From contig CAWCCX010000024.1 in NCBI GenBank assembly GCA_963794155.1, positions 1-64,000 on the forward strand: DNA of 64,000 bases, read 5' to 3'. The notes below the pieces were generated by a model. It was given only the letters and a program-made list of their open reading frames with translations. It did not search any database and was not told the origin of the DNA. The DNA is from Roseiarcus sp963794155 (GTDB lineage Bacteria; Pseudomonadota; Alphaproteobacteria; Rhizobiales; Beijerinckiaceae). Positions 34,681 through 43,812 of this stretch are shown here, piece after piece. Each line of letters begins with the position of its first letter. Within the stretch, counting starts at the first letter, position 1. The position numbers were made by a program, and so were the translations under genes.

Positions 34681-36039
34681 ATGAGGCCGAAGCCCATGAC
34701 GCCTGCCGCCGCCAGTCGCGCGCCCAGGGCCCCGCTCTTCAAATCCCTGTTCGCCCAAGTGGTCGCAGGCCTCCTGCTCGGCATCGCGCTCGGGGTGCTC
34801 GCGCCCGAATTCGCCGTCGGCCTGAAATTCTTCAGCGACGCCTTTCTCAAGCTGATCTCGATGATCGTGGCGCCGATCGTCTTCTGCGTCGTGGTCCACG
34901 GAATCGCCGGGGCCGGCGACCTCAGGAAAGTCGGGCGGGTCGGCGGCAAGGCGCTGATCTATTTCGAGGTCATGACCACGGTCGCGCTCGCGGTCGGACT
35001 GATCCTGGCCTATGTCATCCGCCCCGGGGTCGGCATGAACATCGACACCGCCAGTCTCGACCCCAAGGCGCTGGGCGCCTTTGCCGACAACGCCCACAAG
35101 CTCAAGGGCGGGGGCGTCGGCAGCTTTATCCTCAACATCATTCCCAGCACCTCGTTTGACGCCTTCGCCCGCAACGACATCCTTGAGGTTCTATTCTTCG
35201 CCATTGTCTTCGGCGTCAGCCTGGCCCTGGTCGGCGAGCCGGCGAAGCTGGTCACCGAACTCATCGACGCGACATCCAAGGTCATGTTCCGCGCCATGGG
35301 ACTGATCGTGCGCCTGGCGCCGCTCGGGGTATTGGGGGCGGTCGCCTATACGGTTGGACAATACGGGGTGCGCTCGCTCGAGCAGCTGGCCTCGCTGGTC
35401 GTGGTGTTCTGGGTCGCGGTCGCCCTGTTTGTGATCGTGGTCCTCGGGACCATGATGAGGCTTGCCGCAGGCCTCAGCATCTTTCGCTTCCTCGCCTATT
35501 TCCGCGAGGAATTGACGATCGTGCTCGCGACTGCCTCATCCGACGCGGTGCTGCCGCAGATCATGCGCAAGCTCGAGGCGATGGGGGTCAGGCCGGAGGT
35601 GGTCGGGCTGGTGGTGCCGACCGGCTATTCCTTCAATCTCGACGCGTTCTCGATCTATTTGACCCTGGCGACCGTGTTCATCGCTCAGGCGACCAACACG
35701 CCGCTGTCCTTTGGCGATTTGCTGTTGGTGCTCGGGATATCGCTCATCACCTCCAAGGGCGCGCATGGCATGCCAGGTTCGGCGATCGTCATCCTGGCGG
35801 CGACGCTGAACGCCGTGCCGGCGATCCCGGCCATCGGGTTGGTTTTGGTGCTGTCGATCGACTTGTTCATCGGCATGGCCCGGGCCCTCGGCAATCTGAT
35901 CGGCAACTGCGTCGCCACGGTGGTCGTCGCCGCCTGGGAGAAGGACCTGGACCTCTCGCTCGCGCGGCGGGTCCTCGCCGGCGACGTGACGGTGGACCTG
36001 ACCACCAACTCGCTGCCGGCCATCCAGGCGGGCGAGTAG
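34681..36039 (+). CDS. dctA: C4-dicarboxylate:cation symporter DctA
   Basis: 452 residues of the dicarboxylate/amino acid:cation symporter family, inner membrane. KSLFAQVVAGLLLGIALGVL begins the first helix; the re-entrant-loop region is ATASSDAVLPQIMRKLE; the transport motif is PTGYSFNLDAFSIYLTLATVFIAQA, and GNLIGNCVATVVVA lies in the last helix. It imports succinate, fumarate or malate. No DctB/DctD sensor system is adjacent. Start assignment is moderate: another ATG lies five codons inside. Confidence 0.92.
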   Translation: MRPKPMTPAAASRAPRAPLFKSLFAQVVAGLLLGIALGVLAPEFAVGLKFFSDAFLKLISMIVAPIVFCVVVHGIAGAGDLRKVGRVGGKALIYFEVMTTVALAVGLILAYVIRPGVGMNIDTASLDPKALGAFADNAHKLKGGGVGSFILNIIPSTSFDAFARNDILEVLFFAIVFGVSLALVGEPAKLVTELIDATSKVMFRAMGLIVRLAPLGVLGAVAYTVGQYGVRSLEQLASLVVVFWVAVALFVIVVLGTMMRLAAGLSIFRFLAYFREELTIVLATASSDAVLPQIMRKLEAMGVRPEVVGLVVPTGYSFNLDAFSIYLTLATVFIAQATNTPLSFGDLLLVLGISLITSKGAHGMPGSAIVILAATLNAVPAIPAIGLVLVLSIDLFIGMARALGNLIGNCVATVVVAAWEKDLDLSLARRVLAGDVTVDLTTNSLPAIQAGE

Positions 36040-36260
36040 GGCGCGCGCCCCACGAGAATGGCCGTTGCCACCGGACAGGTCGTAGGCCGCCTGCAGAAAA
36101 CCGAGCTTTTCCTTGCAAAAATCAGAATCCGTATTATAAGATTTCCCAATCGCCGGATTGAATCCCCGGCTTCGCCGGCCGCCTGGCGGCAAGGGGAAAG
36201 GAGACAGGAAATTTTTATTTTGTTCCGGCGTAACCCTCTGATAAGTCCTGATTCGGACGA

Positions 36261-36320
36261 ATAAAACCAAGCAAGACCAAATAATTCCAAGCAATTCCAA
36301 GTAAAACCAAATAAAGCCGA
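36261..36320. repeat. 10-bp phased tandem repeat
   Basis: CCAA occurs at exactly ten-base steps (36267, 36277, 36287, 36297, 36307), with a sixth variant CCGA at 36317. Each unit follows the pattern NNAANNCCAA. It lies in an AT-rich gap between dctA and a convergent hydrolase. Confidence 0.8.
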
Positions 36321-36326
36321 GAAATT

Positions 36327-37214
36327 TCACTTGGCATGGCTGGAACTTGGTCTCGTCTGGACGACTTGGCTCGCCGCGCCGCCCGCGGCCTCGCGGCTGC
36401 TCAGGGGGCTTTGCGCCTTGCCGAGCCCGGCGCAGAACCCGACGATTGCGGCGAGCGTCGCCTGCGGCTGTTCGGCATGCGGCGAATGGCGGCAGCGTTC
36501 GAGAATGAGGCTCTCGACCGGGGCGGGTGATCGGGTCTCGATCGCCCGGATTTGCGCCAGCGTTCCATAGGGGTCGTCCGCGCCCTGGATCAAAAGCGCC
36601 GGGATGCGCCAGCGGTCAACCGCGTCCTCGATGTTCCAGGCCTTGAACCCGGGATCGAGCCAGGCGCCGTTCCAGCCGTAAAAGGCGCTGTCGACATGGG
36701 TATGGTATTTGCCGAGCTTGGCGCGCAGCGCCCCCGCCTCATAGGCGCGGCGGGATTCCGCGATCGAGGCCAGGCCGGGCTCTTCGGTGAAGAGGTGGGG
36801 CGCGATGAGAACGAGGCCGCTGACGCGGTCCGCGAACCGTTCGCCGGCGTAGATCGCCGCAATCGAGGCGCCGTCGCTGTGTCCGAGCAGGATGCCGCGC
36901 TCAAAGCCGATCGCGTCGAGAACCGCAGGCAGGCTCATCCGCGCCTCACGCGTCATATAGTCGAGCGGGCGCGGCAGATCGACCGGCTCCGATCGGCCGT
37001 AGCCGGCACGCGAATAGGCGAATGCGCCCCAGCCGGTCGCGGCCGCCAATGCGGCCGGAAAGTCGCGCCAGAGCGCGACGCATCCGAGCCCTTCGTGCAG
37101 CATGACGATCGTCGGCGCCTCGCTTGGTGGGGGGCCATAGGCGACCGCCTCGAGCTGCTTGCCGTCGGCGATGAGGCCGCCGCCGACGCCGTCGATCCAG
37201 CGAAAGCCTGTCAT
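36327..37214 (-). CDS. Alpha/beta fold hydrolase
   Basis: 295 residues. Oxyanion strand TIVMLHEGLGCVALW; nucleophile elbow ILLGHSDGASIAA; aspartate probably in LIQGADDPYGT; histidine in CRHSPHAEQP. It belongs to the large hydrolase family with a cap domain. The amidohydrolase gene lies 12 bp upstream on the same strand, so the pair is likely co-transcribed and may work in one catabolic route for an aromatic or cyclic compound. Confidence 0.85.
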   Translation of the reverse strand: MTGFRWIDGVGGGLIADGKQLEAVAYGPPPSEAPTIVMLHEGLGCVALWRDFPAALAAATGWGAFAYSRAGYGRSEPVDLPRPLDYMTREARMSLPAVLDAIGFERGILLGHSDGASIAAIYAGERFADRVSGLVLIAPHLFTEEPGLASIAESRRAYEAGALRAKLGKYHTHVDSAFYGWNGAWLDPGFKAWNIEDAVDRWRIPALLIQGADDPYGTLAQIRAIETRSPAPVESLILERCRHSPHAEQPQATLAAIVGFCAGLGKAQSPLSSREAAGGAASQVVQTRPSSSHAK

Positions 37215-37226
37215 CGCGCGAGGAGC

Positions 37227-38096
37227 CTACGCGGCGGCGATCTTGAGCGCGCGGATGGCGTTCTGCTTCAGGATGAGGTCATGGACCTCCGGCTTGAAGC
37301 CAGCCTCGCGGAAGTCCTTGATCCATCGGTCGGGCTTGATGAGCGGGAAGTCAGAGCCGAACAGCATCTTGGTCTTGAGCTGGCCGTTGGCGTACTGGAC
37401 GAGTTGCGGCGGAAAATACTTCGGGCTCCAGCCCGAGAGGTCGATGAAGACGTTGGGCTTGTGCAGGCAGACCGAAAGCGCCTCGTCCTGCCAAGGCCAG
37501 GATGGATGGGCGATGATGATCGTCATGTCGGGAAAGTCGACCGCGACGTCGTCGAGGTGGATGGGGTTCGAATATTTGAGGCGCAAGCCGCCGCCGCCTG
37601 GCATGCCCGTGCCGATGCCGGAATGGCCGCTGTGAAAGATCGCCGGCAGCTTGTGCTCGGCGATGACCTCGTAGAGGCCATAGGCCATGCGGTCGTTGGG
37701 GAAGAAGCCCTGCACGGTCGGATGAAACTTGAACCCCTTGACGACCCCCGCCGCGATCAGATCGCGCGCTTCGCGCACGCCCATCTTGCCCTTGTGCGGA
37801 TCGATGGACGCGAAAGCCATCATGATGTCCGCATTCGCGGCGGCAGCCTCCGCAACTTCGTCATTCGAAATGCGCTTGGCGCCGATTTCGAATTCACTGT
37901 CGACCGTGAACATCACCAGGCCGATCTTGCGCTCGCGGTAATAGGCGATGGTTTCAGCGATGGTCGGACGCCTGCCCGCCTTGAAGTATTTGTTTGCGGC
38001 CTCTTCATACGGTTGCCAGAACGCGTCGGCCGGTTGCCGGCAGGACACTTCGGCGTGCGTGTGGACGTCGATGGCGATGAGGTCGTTCGCGTTCAT
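37227..38096 (-). CDS. Amidohydrolase-2 family metal-dependent hydrolase/decarboxylase
   Basis: 289 residues from ATG 38096 (MNANDLIAIDVHTHAEV). HTHAE gives the first metal ligands; IFHSGHSGIG and IIIAHPSWPW add histidines; LFGSDFPLI supplies the final aspartate. The fold is that of gamma-resorcylate decarboxylase and related enzymes, which decarboxylate or hydrolyse aromatic acids and lactones. Next to an alpha/beta hydrolase, this points to ring-cleavage or aromatic-acid catabolism. Confidence 0.88.
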   Translation of the reverse strand: MNANDLIAIDVHTHAEVSCRQPADAFWQPYEEAANKYFKAGRRPTIAETIAYYRERKIGLVMFTVDSEFEIGAKRISNDEVAEAAAANADIMMAFASIDPHKGKMGVREARDLIAAGVVKGFKFHPTVQGFFPNDRMAYGLYEVIAEHKLPAIFHSGHSGIGTGMPGGGGLRLKYSNPIHLDDVAVDFPDMTIIIAHPSWPWQDEALSVCLHKPNVFIDLSGWSPKYFPPQLVQYANGQLKTKMLFGSDFPLIKPDRWIKDFREAGFKPEVHDLILKQNAIRALKIAAA

Positions 38097-38366
38097 TGCC
38101 TCCGCTCCTTGGTTGGCGCAGTCGGGAGAACTTGCGTCCAATCGTCGCCGCGCAGCGCTACTCGGCGCCGACGCACGGCCCGACCTCTTCGCCCGTCGTG
38201 TCGTCTCGAAACTATAGCATTAAGCCGCGAGCTGACGGAGACCGCCGTCTTTTACGGTCCGGTCGGTATTGTTCTCCGTTCCGCCTCCACATATCTGTTG
38301 ATTGTGCTCGCTTTGTTATGGTAGATCCCTAACGGACCGGAATTGCGGTTTGGGTGGGAGGCGTGT

Positions 38367-38543
38367 ATGTCGGCAGCGCCGAAGACGCTAGACGCGCGAT
38401 CAAGAACAATAACGGAAGAGGTCTGGGACGTCACGATCACGGCTGCTGAAACCTTCCAGTTGATTGAAATCTGTGTCGAACCGATTGATCTGTGGGGCAA
38501 ATTGACCTGGGGCGTCGATCAGGCGGTCAGGCCAATGGTTTAA
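38367..38543 (+). CDS. Possible small protein upstream of luxR
   Basis: 58 codons from ATG 38367 (MSAAPKTLDARSRTITEEVWD), ending about 65 bp before luxR. Composition resembles a real protein and the preceding bases include GGGAGG. No family is recognised and there is no second copy for comparison, so confidence is low. Confidence 0.3.
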   Translation: MSAAPKTLDARSRTITEEVWDVTITAAETFQLIEICVEPIDLWGKLTWGVDQAVRPMV

Positions 38544-38609
38544 TGCGCCTGAGACGATGCCTTGACTGAGATCCTCGAAATTGATTCATGATGTCTTTGG
38601 CGAACGCCT

Positions 38610-39371
38610 ATGACAAGTATCACGATCGAATCGGCCGCGATAAAACTCACGGATACGATCCTTGGATACAATGAACAGGATCTGGAGGAGACGCTAAAAG
38701 CAATTGCGGTCGATATCGGGGTGAGCCACATTGCTTATATGCGATTTGCTCCGGATAAAAGCTCTGACGCCAGCTTGCTGACCGGCACCGTCACATACTC
38801 GTTTCAGTGGCAGACCCGTTATTTCCTCAAGCAGTACGTACTACTTGATCCGGTTATATCGAATGGGAGCAAGGCGGTCCTTCCGTTCGACTGGGACGAG
38901 TTGCCGCGCGACGATCCCGCTATCCAGGCATTTTTCGCCGATGCGCTAAGTCACGATGTTGGTCGCAACGGGATATCGGTCCCAGTACGGAACCGGCGGG
39001 GCGTTTATTCCTTGATTTCCTTCTCAAGCAATCATTCGAAGCCGGAATGGCAGGAATTCAAAAAGAACAATATGGTAAAGCTTCAATTAATCTCGGTTCT
39101 CATTGATTCTGCGGCCAGTGTTAATCTAAAACTAAGTAGTCCACCCGTCAAACTGTCGAAGAGAGAAGAGCAATGTCTGATCTGGGCCGCCAGAGGGAAA
39201 ACATATCAAGATATTTCTGACATTTTGAATATATCTTTCGGCAGTGTAAAAAGTTATTTGGATACCGCGCGGCATAAATTAAATTGTGCAAATTTAACCC
39301 ATGCAGTTGGCGTCGCCATCGCCACTGGAGTGATTCCGGCCAAGGCTCTCCAAGGCTCGTCTTTTAAGTGA
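38610..39371 (+). CDS. LuxR-family quorum-sensing regulator
   Basis: 253 residues. The autoinducer-binding domain holds the LuxR-type ligand residues: W and Y in FQWQTRYFLKQYVLLDPV, D and P just after, and W in PFDWDEL. The C-terminal GerE-type helix-turn-helix is LSKREEQCLIWAARGKTYQDISDIL, followed by SFGSVKSYLDTARHKL, with the conserved glutamate and glycine. The gene is visibly AT-richer than its neighbours, for example near 39210-39300, suggesting acquisition. luxI follows 93 bp downstream on the same strand. Confidence 0.93.
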   Translation: MTSITIESAAIKLTDTILGYNEQDLEETLKAIAVDIGVSHIAYMRFAPDKSSDASLLTGTVTYSFQWQTRYFLKQYVLLDPVISNGSKAVLPFDWDELPRDDPAIQAFFADALSHDVGRNGISVPVRNRRGVYSLISFSSNHSKPEWQEFKKNNMVKLQLISVLIDSAASVNLKLSSPPVKLSKREEQCLIWAARGKTYQDISDILNISFGSVKSYLDTARHKLNCANLTHAVGVAIATGVIPAKALQGSSFK

Positions 39372-39403
39372 TTCCTGTGAATGTCAACTCAGCTACTTAG
39401 TGG

Positions 39404-39421
39404 AATTGCCGCATGGTAATT
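39404..39421. promoter_or_regulatory. Candidate lux box upstream of luxI
   Basis: AATTGCCGCATGGTAATT is an 18-bp inverted repeat with a single arm mismatch. It lies in the luxR-luxI gap, 43 bp before the luxI ATG. Size, symmetry and position fit a LuxR-type operator for positive feedback on the synthase gene. Confidence 0.55.
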
Positions 39422-39464
39422 CGTGGTTAACATCCTGTTGTCTCGTAGCAAGGGAGATGCCACG

Positions 39465-40103
39465 ATGTTGAAGTTGATTGAAGGTTCGCGTGCGTCGTTG
39501 TTTCCGTCGGAAATGGACGCAATGTTTCGCAATCGGGCGGTGACGTTCTCGGAGCGGCTTGGTTGGGATGTGACAGTGACGGATGGGTATGAGCGGGACA
39601 TGTTCGACGACGCAAATCCCCTATATCTTGTGTCGGTTGATCCTCATACCAATGAATACTGGGGATCTCTGAGGCTGCTGCCGACTACGGGACCCAACAT
39701 GCTGCGGGATGTGTTTCCGTATCTTCTCGATGAAGGCGAATATATCGAAAGCGCGACCATCTGGGAGAGTTCGCGCATTTGCGCCGTCGCCGTGGAAGGC
39801 CAGCCCCAGCGTAGCCGCAACGGCGTGAATTTCGTGCTCAGCGAGTTGATCGCAGGCATTGGAGAGGTCGCCATCGTGGCGGGCCTGACCCAGATCGTCT
39901 CGGTGTTCGACGCGCGCATCTATCGGGTGTTGAAAGCTGTCGGCTGCAATCCTCAGCTCATCGGCAGGCCGCGCCGGATCGGCGGCACGATGAGCTATGC
40001 TGGCCTGTTCGACACGGGCGAAGGCCTTCTGCAGTCTTTGCAGGCGTTCCGGGAGGCGCTCGGAATCGAGGCCCCGGAGGCGAAAGAACTCGCTTTCGCT
40101 TAG
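39465..40103 (+). CDS. Acyl-homoserine-lactone synthase (LuxI family)
   Basis: 212 residues from ATG 39465 with AAGGGAG just upstream. Invariant positions are present: R in MFRNRAVTFSERLGWDV, E and D in YERDMFDD, R in GSLRLLPTT, E in ATIWESSRICAV. The enzyme makes an N-acyl-homoserine lactone from S-adenosylmethionine and an acyl donor. The acyl chain cannot be inferred from sequence. It is paired with the LuxR regulator upstream. Confidence 0.94.
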   Translation: MLKLIEGSRASLFPSEMDAMFRNRAVTFSERLGWDVTVTDGYERDMFDDANPLYLVSVDPHTNEYWGSLRLLPTTGPNMLRDVFPYLLDEGEYIESATIWESSRICAVAVEGQPQRSRNGVNFVLSELIAGIGEVAIVAGLTQIVSVFDARIYRVLKAVGCNPQLIGRPRRIGGTMSYAGLFDTGEGLLQSLQAFREALGIEAPEAKELAFA

Positions 40104-40765
40104 AGACTGCTTCGCCGCCGTCGCTGACAACGCGCGGCGGCGCCATCCAAGAGATTTGGAGCGCGGTCCATCGCACGACTGCGCCGGGTGAAGTCGTCGT
40201 TTCTCGCCAGTCCGGCGGCGGGGCGGGCGTTCCCAAGTACGCGGGTCCGGCTCCGTCTCTCTCTCAAAGGGAGGCTAGAGCTTTCGGCTTCGGCGCGGAA
40301 TCGACAAAGTGGTTGGCGTCGCCATGAGACGCATCCCATGGATCGCATAATCCAGGCGCCGCATGGGAGATTTTCGTCGCCGTCCGCGCCGCCTGTTCCG
40401 GTCCTGTTAGCGCCCTGATAAGCGCGATTATCGCCCTGTTGTCTTCCTGTTCTGTTCGCCGCGACCGCGCGCCGGGGTCGATGAGGAAATGATTGGAAAC
40501 AAAGGTCCTTTCGCGCCCGAAGCGGCCCCGCCCAGCCCATTCGTCCCTGTTTTCCCCTGTTAGCAGGCGACAGCGCGCCGCCACCCGGCCCTCCAACCCA
40601 TGCCAAGGACGCATGCGGCGAAGAATCTCATTGCGATTGTCGCGGCATGTGTTCCGGCCGCCCCTTGCGCCGGAACCGATCCCATCCAGGCGCAACCCGC
40701 TCTAAGGCCGCGTCTCGAATCTCTTGCTTAGGCCGGGCCGCAGCCTCGGACCAAGTCTGGAGAGC
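40104..40765. other. 660-bp noncoding gap with phased CCTGTT repeats
   Basis: No frame here has protein-like features. The middle holds CCTGTT or CCTG words at 40392, 40403, 40414, 40435 and 40446, and again at 40546 and 40556, giving spacings of 10-11 or 21 bases. The reverse complement (AACAGG) resembles the AGCAGGG repeats at 56423-56516. It may contain the luxI terminator but no T-tract hairpin is obvious. Confidence 0.5.
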
Positions 40766-41851
40766 TCACGCTCCCATCGCCACCCGGCGACTATCCGCAT
40801 CGAACACATGGATATCCTCCGCCGGTGCGGACAATGTTACCAGCTGGCCGGGGGCCGGCGTCCGCCGGCCGCGTATTTCGGCAACCGTCATTCTGTCGTC
40901 AGCGCGGCGTATATGGGCGTATGACGCTTCGCCCAGCCGCTCGACGAGTTCGACGACGCCAGATGTGGCGAAGTCGCCGCCCGGAACCGGCGCCAAGTGC
41001 TCAGGCCGCACGCCGATGGTGAGACGTGCGCCAGGGCGGAATGGTCCAGCAGGCAAGCGAAACGCGCTGATGGAGACGCCGGCGATCCGCGCCTTGCCGC
41101 CTTCCACGCTCTCGACCTCGGTCGAAAAGAAATTCATCGCCGGCGAGCCGATGAAGCCGGCGACAAACAGGTCCGCAGGCGAATAATAGAGTTCGAGCGG
41201 CTTTCCGACCTGCTCGATTCGCCCGTGGTTCATGACCACGATGCGGTCGGCGAGGGTCATCGCCTCGATTTGATCGTGGGTGACATAGACGATCGTCGCA
41301 CCCAAAAGGCGGTGCAGACGGGCAATCTCGACGCGGGTCGAGACGCGCAGCGCCGCATCGAGATTCGACAGCGGCTCGTCAAAGAGGAACACGTCAGGCT
41401 CGCGGACGATCGCGCGACCGATCGCCACCCGCTGCCGCTGGCCGCCGGAGAGGTCGCGCGGATACCGGCCCAGCAGCTCCTCGAGGCGCAGCATCCGCGC
41501 CGCCTCGGCGACCCGCCGGTCGCGCTCGGCTGGCGCGACGCCGGTGAACTTGAGGCCGAAGGTCATGTTCTTGCGGACGTCCATATGCGGGTAGAGCGCA
41601 TAGGACTGGAACACCATCGCGATTTTCCGCTCGGCGGGCGCCAGCGCATTAACGATCCTGCCGCCGATGAAAATGTCGCCCGAGGTCGGCGCGTCGAGGC
41701 CGGCGATCATCCTCAAAAGCGTGGACTTGCCGCAGCCCGAGGGGCCGACGAGGACGACGAACTCGCCGTCCTCGATCGCGAGGCCGATGTCGCTCAGCAC
41801 GTGCGCCGTCCCATAGCTCTTATTGAGATGGTCGATGCGCAGATTCGCCAT
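40766..41851 (-). CDS. Sugar ABC transporter ATP-binding protein (UgpC/MalK family)
   Basis: 361 residues. Walker A GPSGCGKSTLLRMIAGL, signature LSGGQRQRVAIGRAIVREP, Walker B VFLFDEPLSNLDA, and a C-terminal TOBE/OB-fold regulatory region (TIGVRPEHLAPV). It energises the two permeases encoded just upstream. It is the last gene of the transport operon on this strand. Confidence 0.93.
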   Translation of the reverse strand: MANLRIDHLNKSYGTAHVLSDIGLAIEDGEFVVLVGPSGCGKSTLLRMIAGLDAPTSGDIFIGGRIVNALAPAERKIAMVFQSYALYPHMDVRKNMTFGLKFTGVAPAERDRRVAEAARMLRLEELLGRYPRDLSGGQRQRVAIGRAIVREPDVFLFDEPLSNLDAALRVSTRVEIARLHRLLGATIVYVTHDQIEAMTLADRIVVMNHGRIEQVGKPLELYYSPADLFVAGFIGSPAMNFFSTEVESVEGGKARIAGVSISAFRLPAGPFRPGARLTIGVRPEHLAPVPGGDFATSGVVELVERLGEASYAHIRRADDRMTVAEIRGRRTPAPGQLVTLSAPAEDIHVFDADSRRVAMGA

Positions 41852-41864
41852 GCGGAACCTTGTC

Positions 41865-42695
41865 CTATTTGACCGCGCCGGCGGTGAGGCCGCTGATCAG
41901 CTGCCGCGAGAAAATCACGTAGATCGCCACGACCGGCAGGATCGCCATCGACAAAGCCGCAAGCACGGCGTTCCAGTCGGTGATGTATTGGCCGAGAAAC
42001 TGCTGTACCCCGAGCGTGATCGTATGGGTCGAATCCGATGAGGTGAGGATCAGCGGAAACCAGAGGTCGTTCCAGATCGGGACGATGGTGAAGACCGCGA
42101 CCGTCGCGATCGCGGGGCGCAATAGCGGCGCGATCACCTCGAAGAAAATGCGCGTCTCCGGCACGCCGTCGCAGCGCGCTGCATCGCGCAGGTCTCTCGG
42201 GATCTGCTGCACGAACTCGGCGAGGATGAAGATCGACAACGGCAGGCCTTGCGCGACATAGACCAAGATCAGCGCAGTCAGCGTGTCGTTGAGGCCGGCC
42301 TTGCGCATCATCGTGACGATCGCGACTGAGCCGAGACGGATCGGCACCATGATGCCGATGGAGAGGAACAACATCACCGCGGTCGAGCCGCGAAACTTGT
42401 ATTCGGTGAGGGCCCAGGCGGCCATCGCGCCGAACAGGAGCACGAGCGCCATGCTGACGATCGTTACGATCAGGGAATTGGCGAAATAGGTTCCCATATG
42501 CGAGGCGTTGAACACTTTGGCGTAGCCGACGAGCGAGAAGGTCACCGCGTTTGGCGGGACGAGCGGCGCGCCGAAGATCGCGTTGCGGGTCTTGAACGAG
42601 TTCATCACCACAAGCAGGATCGGGCCGATGGCGAGCGCGCTATAGGCGATGAGAATTGCGTGGACGCCGAACATCTGAACGCGCTGTTTGACCAT
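41865..42695 (-). CDS. Sugar ABC transporter permease (MalG type)
   Basis: 276 residues from ATG 42695 (MVKQRVQMFGVHAILIAY); the frame is open upstream but only shadows the other permease. Six membrane helices, with the EAA loop DAARCDGVPETRIFFEVIAPLLRPAIATV. The ending SGLTAGAVKG-like (LISGLTAGAVK) is typical of carbohydrate permeases of this class. Confidence 0.92.
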   Translation of the reverse strand: MVKQRVQMFGVHAILIAYSALAIGPILLVVMNSFKTRNAIFGAPLVPPNAVTFSLVGYAKVFNASHMGTYFANSLIVTIVSMALVLLFGAMAAWALTEYKFRGSTAVMLFLSIGIMVPIRLGSVAIVTMMRKAGLNDTLTALILVYVAQGLPLSIFILAEFVQQIPRDLRDAARCDGVPETRIFFEVIAPLLRPAIATVAVFTIVPIWNDLWFPLILTSSDSTHTITLGVQQFLGQYITDWNAVLAALSMAILPVVAIYVIFSRQLISGLTAGAVK

Positions 42696-42708
42696 CGCGC
42701 GCTTATCC

Positions 42709-43660
42709 CTAGAACGCGTAGCGCCGCAAGCGGCGCTGAACGAAGACAAGGTAAAGGCAGACGCCGGCGAGGATGATGAAGAACATGACGGTCGCCACCG
42801 CCGCGCCCATCGTCGGATTGCCGAGCTGAAGCTGATTGCCGAAGAAGGTGCGATAGAAGAAGGTGCCAAGAATGTCCGAGGCGAAATTGGGCCCAGCGAG
42901 CGCGCCCTTGACCGAGTAGATGAGGTCGAAGGCATTGAAGTTGCCGACGAAGGTCAGAATCGACACGAGCCCGATGGTCGGCAGCACGAGCGGCAGCTTG
43001 ATATGCAGGAAGATGCGCAAATGCCCGAGGCCGTCGACTTGCGCGGCGTCGACCAGCTCATCGGGAATGTTGAGCAGCGCCGCATAGATCAGCATCAGCG
43101 GTATGCCGACGAATTGCCAGACCGAAATGAGCGCCAGCGTCACCAGCGCAGTCGAGGGAAGGCCGAGCCAAGGGGCGAACAGGCTCCCGAGCCCGACCGC
43201 TTTCAGCGCGCCCTCGGCGACGCCCCACAGCGGCGAAAGGATCAGGCTCCAGGCGAAGCCGACGATGACCACCGACAGCATCGTCGGCAGGAAGATGATC
43301 GTGCGATAGAGGCCCTTCAGCTTGAGGCCGGGCAGGCTCAAGAGTTCCGGCAAGCGCGATCCCGATGGGGTTCTGCACCAGCATGTGAACGAAAAAGAAG
43401 ATCAGATTGTTCTTGGCCGCGTTCCAGAACGGCTTCGACCAGAGCGAGTCGGTTAGCAGCGTGACAAAGTTGGTCAAGCCGATGAAACGATAGCCGCCCT
43501 CGCTGTCGCTTGTGTAGGTAGAGAGCCCCATGGTCGCGATCAGCGGGTAGATCGAGAAGAGCGCGTAGACCGCGACCGCCGGCCCGAGGAATAGCGCCAT
43601 CAGGGCCACAAATCGCCCGCGGGGCATTGAGGCAACGACTTGCGAGATCGGTTCGGCCAT
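42709..43660 (-). pseudogene. Sugar ABC transporter permease (MalF type), frameshifted
   Basis: The N-terminal part (MAEPISQVVASMPRGRF... to LVQNPIGIALAG) reads in one frame from ATG 43660. The rest (LLSLPGLKLKGLYRTIIFLPTML... to RRLRRYAF) reads in another. One extra A (a TT pair at 43345-43346 on the plus strand) explains the break: removing it gives IALAGLLSLPG, the expected sequence. The EAA loop is DAAQVDGLGHLRIFLHIKLPLVLPT. All other genes of the operon are intact, so an indel error is likely. Confidence 0.85.
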
Positions 43661-43812
43661 CGGACCCCCGCGCGCGCCTGCCCCTTACCCCAACCCTCTG
43701 CGCAATCCCCGGGCTTGGACGCTGGGGGATTACGCGAGAAGGCGCCAAAGGACGTTCGCAAGAACGCTCGTCTGACGACAGCCTATGCCGCCGGTTGAGC
43801 GATCGCCCTCGG

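Noticed and set aside
36552..38324. A 590-codon plus-strand frame across the hydrolase and amidohydrolase genes
   Set aside because: It is antisense to two genes with intact catalytic motifs and has low-complexity composition.
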